Source: Tamarix chinensis (Eukaryota > Streptophyta > Magnoliopsida > Caryophyllales > Tamaricaceae). Taken from it: a stretch of 64,000 nucleotides of DNA. Both the position numbers and the translations under genes were made by a program. The stretch lies in the NCBI GenBank assembly GCA_030549775.1, contig CM060174.1, positions 3,699,391 through 3,763,390 of the forward strand, read 5' to 3'. This document shows positions 37,141 to 64,000 of the stretch, in pieces (within the stretch, counting starts at the first letter, position 1; each line of letters begins with the position of its first letter). The notes under the pieces are model-generated. The model worked only from the letters and a program-made list of their open reading frames with translations. It was not told where the DNA came from and made no database searches.

Positions 37141-39134
37141 TAAGTTGTATTTTAGGTTATTAATATATTTCCTAACCTAAAAATAATCCCAGATAATCAT
37201 TTAATTTAAATATCCTAATACCCTAACCTAAATTATCTTAAACTAAACCTAAATCTAAACCCACAGTTTTTCTCTTTTTCTCCTTTTTCTTTTTCTTTTT
37301 CTTTTCTTCCCTTATAATTTTATCCTGGCCAATTTTTCTTTTTCCCTTCTTATTTCCTCTTGTGTGCATGACATCCCCTACCATGCTCCCCTTCCATGAC
37401 TTGAACCCTCACCATCACCCATCAACTCCCTCTTTTTCTATGTAATGGCTTGCATTGACAAGATCACCTCCCCCCCCCTCTCCTCTCTCCCTCAGCTCTA
37501 TGTGTGTGTCCCATTTAATGCACCGAACCACCCTCCTTCTTCCTCTATTTTTGTAAAAAAAAAAAAAATCACCCCAACACAGCCTTCCTCCCTCCTTCTT
37601 TCCCTGTCCTTGATGTTGTTAAAACAGCCCCAAAAACCTGCCACCAGCGAGCCCAACCAATGCACCAACACCACCACCACCAGCAGCAACCTATTGACAT
37701 TTTCTCATCCCATCCATCGGCCAAACTCACCACAATATGCTCCCAAGCACTAGCCAAAACCACTAAAACCTACCCACCACCTTCGGCTATTTTCACCAAA
37801 ACCACCCCTCCACCTTCAGCAAAAATCAACACAACACGCCTCTACCTTTCAGCCATTTCCACCAAAACCTTACCCCCCCCTTCGGTAGCTACAACCGAAA
37901 CGCATTTTCACATTTTTAAATCCACCACCGAACCCCCCCTTGTTGCAAATACACATATACATAAGAGGGTATAAAATACCTAAAAAAATATTTACAGATA
38001 AATTTTATTTTAAACACATTTAACGAAAATCCTTTTATTTTTGTTAAGATCTGAAGGAATAAAATCAATATAAAAGCTATTAAAAAATTTTTGATAAGAT
38101 TTTGGAAGAAAATAACGAGCATGAGAATTCGTATTATTTATGAAATTACATAATACAATCTCAAAAAAAATATTTACAACTATAGAGAAATACTTAAACA
38201 AAATTTTGAGGAACCAATATTAATTTAAAAGATTTTTGAAAAAGGTCCTCTGCAACCCAAAAATGGTAAAATAGAAAAAAAATCAATTTGAGAAAGAAAA
38301 TCATAAATTAGTTACAAAAATATTTTTAATTTAAAACTTTTTTATGATCTTCAAGAATTCGTAAAAATAAATAAATTCAAAGACATAAATATTATCTATG
38401 GATAAAAATCATTAAAATAATGTTACTATTTTAAATGAATTTTATAATTTAAATAATTTATTTTGTTAACAAAAATATAACTCCAAAATAAACTCATAAT
38501 CACACGACAAAGTTATAATAAAAAATTAATCTAAAATATGAAAAAGAACTAAAATATATATTTTAAATAGAAACCGAAATCATATGAACATAATAAAATC
38601 AAAATCGTGAACAAATTTATCTAAAATGGTCTGCAACAACAACAATTAATTAAATTATAATATGAATTTGAGACTGTCGATAAAACCATAAAACTAATTA
38701 AAATTAAAATAATTAAACATTTTTATCAAATTACACTAATAAAATCATTAAGCTTGAGAAAATTAAATTTCTAAAATATGAGGTATTAAAGTTAGGACTA
38801 TATGGTGTTCATTCAGACACCTTTTAATTTGGATATCCCTTGAACTCTTATGTCACATTTCGTATTTATTTCCCTTATCAATTGTATTTCTTTTATCTGA
38901 TCTTTTATTATTGAAACAGTTTAATATTTTAATAAAATTTGTCTCTACTTCTTATCAATAGTTGTTTTTAATTTAAGCAGATAATTTTTTTAGCCTTAAC
39001 ACTTAGTGTAAGAATGTTAGAGTAAGTGGACCTATACTAAGTGTGGAGGTAACACTCTATAATTTTTAATGGTTTAGCTTCCGCACTAAACTCTTTTAAA
39101 AGAAATTTTCAAGTGATAAAATGTGGGTGTCACA

Positions 39135-41280
39135 CCTTTATATGTTGTTTACTCAATTTGTTGTCACTTTAATACCGATTGTTGTTATAATTAAGTGACA
39201 TTTATGGTATAAATAATTAACATTAAAATAGGCACTTTAATATAAAATTACAATTCTAGAAAATTTTAGAAGTGAAAAAATTACCATTTTGCTCCTAAAA
39301 CACAATTGAGCATATTTAAAAATCATGCATAATTATTTGACCATAAACAACCTAATTCTAGCATATTATTGTGCATATATTAAAATACATAAATTTCACA
39401 TTCTCTTGTACAAAAATACATGGCCACGTACTTAAAGAAATTAATAACAATACGTGTCACATGCATACCTTCTTTCCAAAAAAAATAGCAAAAAATTAAC
39501 AAAGAAGCACTAAGATTCCTACCTTCCAAATTTTATTCTTTCTCCTTAAAAGCACAAAACCCAATAAAATTAATTAGAATCTAACACATTGAAAGATAAC
39601 AAGACAACAAAATAACCAAAAGGAGAGTTATACACAATAAGGATTGGTGCACCACAACAACAAAAAAGAGAAGCTAACTCTTTAATTTTTTCCCCAAAAT
39701 CTAGCACTCTTATATTTAAGAAAATATAACAACGCTAGATAAGGGATCAAGAGAAAAAATAAACAAGTTAAATGGAGATAATAGGAGGTTTATGTTAGGC
39801 TCAACAAGCTCAAAAACATATAGCAAAAATAACAAAGATGAAGAGAGAGGTGAGAGTAAACAAGAGAAGAAAAATGAGGCAAAAGGATAGAAGAAAACAA
39901 GGCAAGAAATGGGGTATAAATAGCATGGTTGTTCACAGTTCAAATATCCAATATTTTGGATATCCAATTGTTGGATATCTAATATTTCGGATATTCAATT
40001 GTTTGACATCCAAATTTTTGGATATCTGAAAATATTATTTGATTTGAAAATTTAGATATCCGAATTTTTAGATCAAATATCAAATATAACTGATATTATC
40101 TAAATAAAATTTTAAATATAAAAAAAAAGTTACCAAATCACAAATATATTTGATATTATCTAATCTACTGAGCAAATATTCGATCTGGTCAACAAATATT
40201 TTATTTGCTCAATAAATATCCGATATTAAAACTAAAATAAAATCTCCTACATCACAAAATTTAATTAGTTTCTATCATATCCAATTCTTTAAAATACATT
40301 ACATCACCAATTCAGCAATTAATTTAACTTATCATAAGGTAATTATAGAAATTTAATCAAAATAAGAATTAAGGTTTGGGAAAAAATATACCTACTAAAA
40401 TCAGCCAAAATAGAACAAGTAAATGGAGGTGGAGCTTCACTAGCGATCGGGGAACATTCGCCAATGGCTGATGCCACTGGGGTAACTGGTGGTGGCGAGG
40501 CAAAGTGGTATGTCGCCTGCTGCCATCTGTTGTCGTCTACTGGTCTGCTAGTGCTCGGAAGGCAATGGCAGCTTGTTATATTATGGTCAAGTGGCGGGGC
40601 AAGGTGGTATGGCGGTGGCGTGGATAGATCAAAAACAAAAAGAAGGAAGTAGAGCACGTAGGGCACAAGAAGCGCTAAAGTAGGAGGTTGGGGCTGGGAC
40701 TTAGGGATTTCAAAACTAGTTTACACTGCAAAGAGAAAATGTGAAAGGAAGAGAGAGAGGAAGAAAAAAAATAAGAAAGGGGTGAGTGATTGGGTAGGTG
40801 GAGTTTATCGACATGTAAAGTATTTTTATTTTTTTATATAAATATCTAAAAAGAGATTATATTAAAAATATAATTTTAAATATATTAAATTTTAACCCAA
40901 ATAATAAATCAAATAAGTCAGAATTTTATATAGACACACACACACACACACACATACATACATACATCTAAATGTATTTGTATATAATTATATATAGAAT
41001 AAAAATTATAAAGAAATATATAAATATTTTTCTTCAGATTAAATATTATTTGTATTTGTCGGATTAAATATCTAGTTTATTTGACTTTTCATTGACCTGA
41101 TCTGATATTTGATTTGAAATAAAAAATCAAATTAGTTATTAATTTTTTGGATCATATCATTTCAAATATCAAATTGAATAAGCAAATATTGAATAACATG
41201 AACAGCTCTAATAAATAGGGGATGGATGAATTAGAAATATGTAACCAAGATAGGGGGAGAGGTAGCTTGTTGCATGAAAC
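39135..41280 (-). mobile_element. Probable degenerate long-LTR remnant
   Basis: The left part (39290-39420) resembles the ACCAAAATACCCCTAGG...TCATGC units of copies 2 and 4. A G-rich part (40430-40800) sits where the reversed pyrimidine-rich promoter zone would be, followed by AT-rich sequence with a CA microsatellite (about 40935-40972). I see no clear ends, and 39940-40240 is a local run of GGATATC-type repeats of unknown origin. No gene is supported. Confidence 0.35.
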
Positions 41281-41311
41281 TATTTGGACACAGCTATTAG
41301 CATTAAACTAA

Positions 41312-41395
41312 TACTCTCTCAATCTTTTATTAGTTGGCGTTCCGTCACAACGTACGGTGTGTATCGGAACGTCAACTAAAAAAACCTAAGGAGTA
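41312..41395. mobile_element. Stowaway-type MITE, 80 bp
   Basis: Nearly the whole element is inverted repeat: CTCTCTCAATCTTTTATTAG on the left and, reversed, CTCCTTAGGTTTTTTTAGTT on the right, both continuing to T(T/G)GCGTTCCG or TGACGTTCCG. TA flanks both ends (41312-41313, 41394-41395). It lies about 510 bp past the phosphoglucomutase stop codon. Confidence 0.7.
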
Positions 41396-41595
41396 TATAA
41401 GATCCATTTTTCAAAGATTAAACCTCTTTTCCACCCCAAGACGCGCGTGATATATAAATTATGCATCTTGTGAGCTCGTAATAGTTGTGAAATTCGATAA
41501 AAAGAGAAACGAAATCCTAAAGAATAGAAAGTCGGGAGTAAATTACTGCTAGCGCTAGCAGCACAATGAATACCAAAATATAATAACTGGAAATA

Positions 41596-41643
41596 TTTAT
41601 TTTACTATCGATGGAAGACAAGCTTGCTTTATTCCGCTCCATC
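41596..41643 (-). terminator. Candidate polyadenylation signals of phosphoglucomutase
   Basis: Two AATAAA hexamers on the - strand (41596-41601, 41638-41643), 260-305 bp past the stop codon, a plausible 3' UTR length. Placement only. Confidence 0.35.
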
Positions 41644-41901
41644 GACTTGAAATGGTTGTACCAAAGTGATGGTTAAAACTAATCAAAAACAGGTGCAGTG
41701 CAGAGAGCCTACATGAAAAATGGAAAAAAGCCTCTGGATTGCAAGAGACGGTGTCTACAAATAAGCATTGCTCCGTCGTACAGAAAGCTCTTTAGGGACA
41801 TATATATCCACCAAAATTACGTTACTCGTGGTTTCGGGAATCTCAGTCGCAAATATATGTCTATGTGTGTGTATATATATATAGATGCCTGCGGATCGGA
41901 T

Positions 41902-61232
<19,331 letters not shown>

Positions 61233-61449
61233 TTCTTCTCCAATTTTTAATCTCTGCATGTACGAGAGAGAAAAATGAGGTAGATGAAGACTGTGGGATC
61301 GAATTAAATAGAAATACGAGAGGAATAGTCGCTCTTACGCACAGACTTGGGGTGGCAAGAACGAGAGACGGAGAACGAGTGAGAAATGGAAGCGAACTCA
61401 CGAAGTTAAGACGATGAGAAATAAAATACGAAAAATAAAAACAGCTGAA

Positions 61450-62032
61450 AGAAAATCTGTGGATCGTAGACCAACGGTTCCGATTGTGATGATGTGACTT
61501 ATTGTTGGAATAATGTACCTGTCAATAGAAATGATGACATAAAAATATTAAATTAATTGAAGTTGTAAAAATATGTTTAGTAGAGTAGAAATTGATGTAC
61601 TAAAATATATTACTATTAGACCTTTAATGTAATTTTGTATATTGGTTTGCTTATAACATTAACATAGTGATCACCCCATCTAATACATTTAAGATTAAAA
61701 AATATGAAATTGCAAAAGTATATCCATTAAAGTTTTAAAAATAGAGATGAAAAGAGTGTTCGGTTATATTAGTGTAAAAATAATACAAAATTTAAAAATT
61801 ATAAAAATAAAAAATGCATCCAACTATAACTGCTAATTGTTATAGAATTGGTCCACCAACAATGTATATCGTAATTATATTAGAAACTTTTAAAGGTAAG
61901 AGAAAAATAGAACAATCAAATCAAATAAAGAAAAAAAGATGAATAAAAAATTAATTTTTGGTAAAAATATCAGGCCTATAATCCAACTACACAAATAAGA
62001 CAATTTTGGACGGACCGCAACGGATGCATATG
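61450..62032. other. Region upstream of PGM, promoter not resolved
   Basis: AT-rich DNA directly upstream of the phosphoglucomutase leader. No clear TATA box was found within 300 bp of the start codon. No other gene seen. Confidence 0.4.
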
Positions 62033-62040
62033 TATGTTGA

Positions 62041-62364
62041 AGGTCGTAAATGAGTCGAATCGAGCCGAATATTTCTAGATTCGGCTCGTTTAGTTGAACA
62101 AGTCTAAAACTGGGTTCAAGTGTTGCTCATTTAACTAAATAAATAAATTGGGCCGAACTTTTAACGTGACAAATCGAGTCGAGCTCACGATCCAAAGTCA
62201 TAAAATGAACCGAACCATATATTTTGGAGTTCGGAATCGACTTGTTTAATAAATAAGTCCAAAAATAATATTCGAATTCGACTCATTTAAATAAATGAAC
62301 GAGTCAAATCCAAATTTTAATGAGTCCAACCGAATAACGAAATATCTCAACTCATTTACAACCT
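62041..62364. mobile_element. Small inverted-repeat element, hAT-like, 324 bp
   Basis: Ends AGGTCGTAAATGAGTCGA and (reversed) AGGTTGTAAATGAGTTGA. The flanking 8-mers TATGTTGA and TATGTGTA agree at six of eight bases, suggesting an aged 8 bp target duplication. The interior has repeated TCGAATCGAGCC / GAACGAGTC motifs and no gene. Confidence 0.6.
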
Positions 62365-62477
62365 TATGTGTATTATTAAGTCTAGTCTATTACCATTATA
62401 AAACAGTTTATATCAATTAATTCAATACTAAAATAGATAGGAAGATATGTAAGTTGAAAAAAAATTCTTCACTCACA

Positions 62478-62970
62478 TAGGGATGACAATCGGACTGGTT
62501 TCATCCAAAACGCAACGGATAAAATCCGTTGCATGTGTAAATTAAATGGATATGTATACGGGTATGGAGGAAGGAGGAAATATCCGTCAGATTTGGGTAT
62601 AGATATGAATAAGGGATCCTTAAATTCGTACCCATACCCACATCCACTTACCCGATATAAAATTATATTTTTACTTTCATTTATGTAACCTTAAGTATAT
62701 TTTCTAAGTCTAAAAGTGAAGATATGATTAAATTTTAATAATTTAAGTATATAATTCTAACATTAAATAATTTTTACTTTATACTTAATGGATTTTACCT
62801 AAAATTCAATAGGTTTTACCCAATAGATATATAAATAGATATGAATATGGATATGGATGGAAAAAAAAATATCTGTCGGATTTGGATACGAATATAGATA
62901 TAAATTTTTTTATCGGATTTAATTACAGATAGAAAATATCCAATCCATACTCAATCCGTCGCCATCCCTA
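62478..62970. mobile_element. Small inverted-repeat element, 493 bp
   Basis: Ends TAGGGATGACAATCGGA and (reversed) TAGGGATGGCGACGGA, with ACTCACA directly repeated on both sides (62471-62477, 62971-62977). The interior is AT-rich with GGATATGGATA-type repeats. The 7-8 bp duplication and TAGGGATGGCAA-like ends fit non-autonomous hAT elements. No transposase. Confidence 0.7.
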
Positions 62971-62977
62971 ACTCACA

Positions 62978-64000
62978 CCGGACAAAGAAAAAAGAAAACT
63001 TACTAAAACAGCAAAATACAAATATTTCATCATTGTCCAACACTAATGTCCCTGAGTCGCGCTACCGCCCTGCCACCTAGCTTCCTTTCGGAGGTAGGAA
63101 TTTCGGATGAATCGCTTCTGTTGCACGATCCGATCCCTCGGCATATTCCACCCGCCAAATTATTCCATCCACTAGTGCGAAAGACGTCCAGTAAAATAGG
63201 CATATAACTATCTCACGTTGGCCCAGTCCGGTGGTCCGCGTCTCTTAGTCTCACTACTCCTCCTATCTTGCAACATATTTACAACTAGATTTGCACCAGT
63301 ATAATGCATGAGCGGGGGTTATTTGGGGGCAATTGAGAAACATGGTGTAATACTGTATAATAGATGGTACAGTACTATTTTTTTAATTTATTTATTTTAA
63401 ATTTGGTTTATTATAAAAGTAATATATCTAATATAATATTTTTATATTTTTATTTTATAAATAAAAATTCATATCAATATATTTTTTATTAAAAAATTAA
63501 TGAAAAATCAGTATATTATTGATAAAAGATTAATTTTAAGAATAATAATAATAATAAAATTATTTTGCTAGTAAAAGATTAGTATATTAGTGATGAAAAA
63601 TTAATTTTAAATAGAAAAATATTAATTTATTGATAAAAAAATTACTATAATATATTAGTAATAAAATATTAATTTTAAATATAAAAGAGAATGATGATCA
63701 CATTAATAATAAAAATATTAATATATCAATAATTTAGTAGTAAAAGATCACGACATTAATGGAGTCAAATCCAAAGACATCCGAGTCTCATTCACAGTCG
63801 TGCTTCTCCATCCTTGCATTTCTGTCGGTAAAACAACGGTAGAATTCAATAGCCGTCTATTTATAAGTGTTTCGCTCCCTTAAAACCATATAAAGATTTT
63901 ACCTGGCGGTGGAGGAGGATGCGCTCTTTCCGACACTTCTTTTTTATCGCGTGTCATTTAACCCAGAGGCACAAAAGTCAGTTTTTGCGGTTCTTGTGGC
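62978..64000. other. Distal flank, no gene recognised
   Basis: Unique-looking sequence with an AT-rich core (63360-63740) carrying repeated ATTAATTTTAAATA-like stretches. CTATTTATAAG at about 63858-63868 could be a TATA box for a + strand gene beyond the window edge, but no coding sequence follows inside the window. Confidence 0.35.

Larger units (their letters stand above)
35055..39134 (+). mobile_element. Long LTR (copy 8), 4080 bp
   Basis: Starts TGTAATATCCCAAATTTT at 35055 and ends GTGGGTGTCACA at 39134, with the family terminal segment (AGCCTTAACACTTAGTGTAAG, 38992 on) and a pyrimidine-rich stretch (37260-37640). Flanking 5-mers (CTTGT, CCTTT) do not match, so either the site is old or a rearrangement joined different flanks: LINE on the left, degenerate LTR-like sequence on the right. 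It contains a 1.96 kb inverted-repeat element at 35183-37140. The 102- and 104-residue frames in 37445-37974 are low-complexity Pro/Thr artefacts. Confidence 0.65.

Noticed and set aside
37445..37974. Pro/Thr-rich frames resembling extensin or proline-rich protein
   Set aside because: Lie in the pyrimidine-rich zone of LTR copy 8, overlap in several frames, and have no signal peptide or SPPPP blocks.

Overview
This window is plant nuclear DNA. It holds an 18-exon cytosolic phosphoglucomutase gene with plant-type GT-AG introns, a RALF-type peptide hormone gene, and dense nested transposable elements of plant families (long-LTR retrotransposons, a Ty3/gypsy chromovirus, an L1-type LINE, CACTA transposons, Cassandra-like 5S-bearing LTRs, small MITE-like elements). 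The species cannot be fixed from the sequence. The amount of repeats suggests a medium to large genome.

Layout. 1-3781: 3' part of a very long LTR on the + strand, cut by the window edge. 3782-6924: LTR fragments on the - strand, a Cassandra-like LTR, then a non-autonomous CACTA element (flanked by TAT) with a second Cassandra-like LTR inside it. 6925-9160: a low-repeat island with one small gene, a RALF-like peptide on the - strand. 9161-19411: a run of long LTRs on the - strand; the first is a complete solo LTR flanked by AGGTT, the next three are fragments interrupting one another. 19412-27184: a decayed two-gene CACTA element interrupted by another long LTR. About 27300-35054: an L1-type LINE on the - strand, split by a 4.9 kb solo LTR with AGATA on both sides. 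35055-39134: another long + strand LTR holding a Harbinger-like insertion. 39135-41280: degenerate repeat. 41312-41395: an 80 bp Stowaway-type MITE.

41902-61232 (- strand): cytosolic phosphoglucomutase. All 18 coding exons join in phase to 583 codons plus stop, with GT-AG introns and intact active-site motifs, so the gene looks functional although stretched to 19.3 kb. Intron 15 (6.8 kb) carries a dead Ty3/gypsy chromovirus with 555 bp LTRs, and intron 7 (3.8 kb) carries four tandem 245 bp repeats. 61450-64000 is AT-rich upstream DNA with two small terminal-inverted-repeat elements.

Only two genes look alive: phosphoglucomutase (glucose-1-phosphate to glucose-6-phosphate in sucrose and cell-wall carbon metabolism) and the RALF peptide (secreted signal). 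Nothing links them functionally. The main novelty is the family of 4-5 kb LTRs, present here only as LTRs with no internal region, each carrying its own minisatellite plus a shared repeated motif. I found no new multi-gene system.
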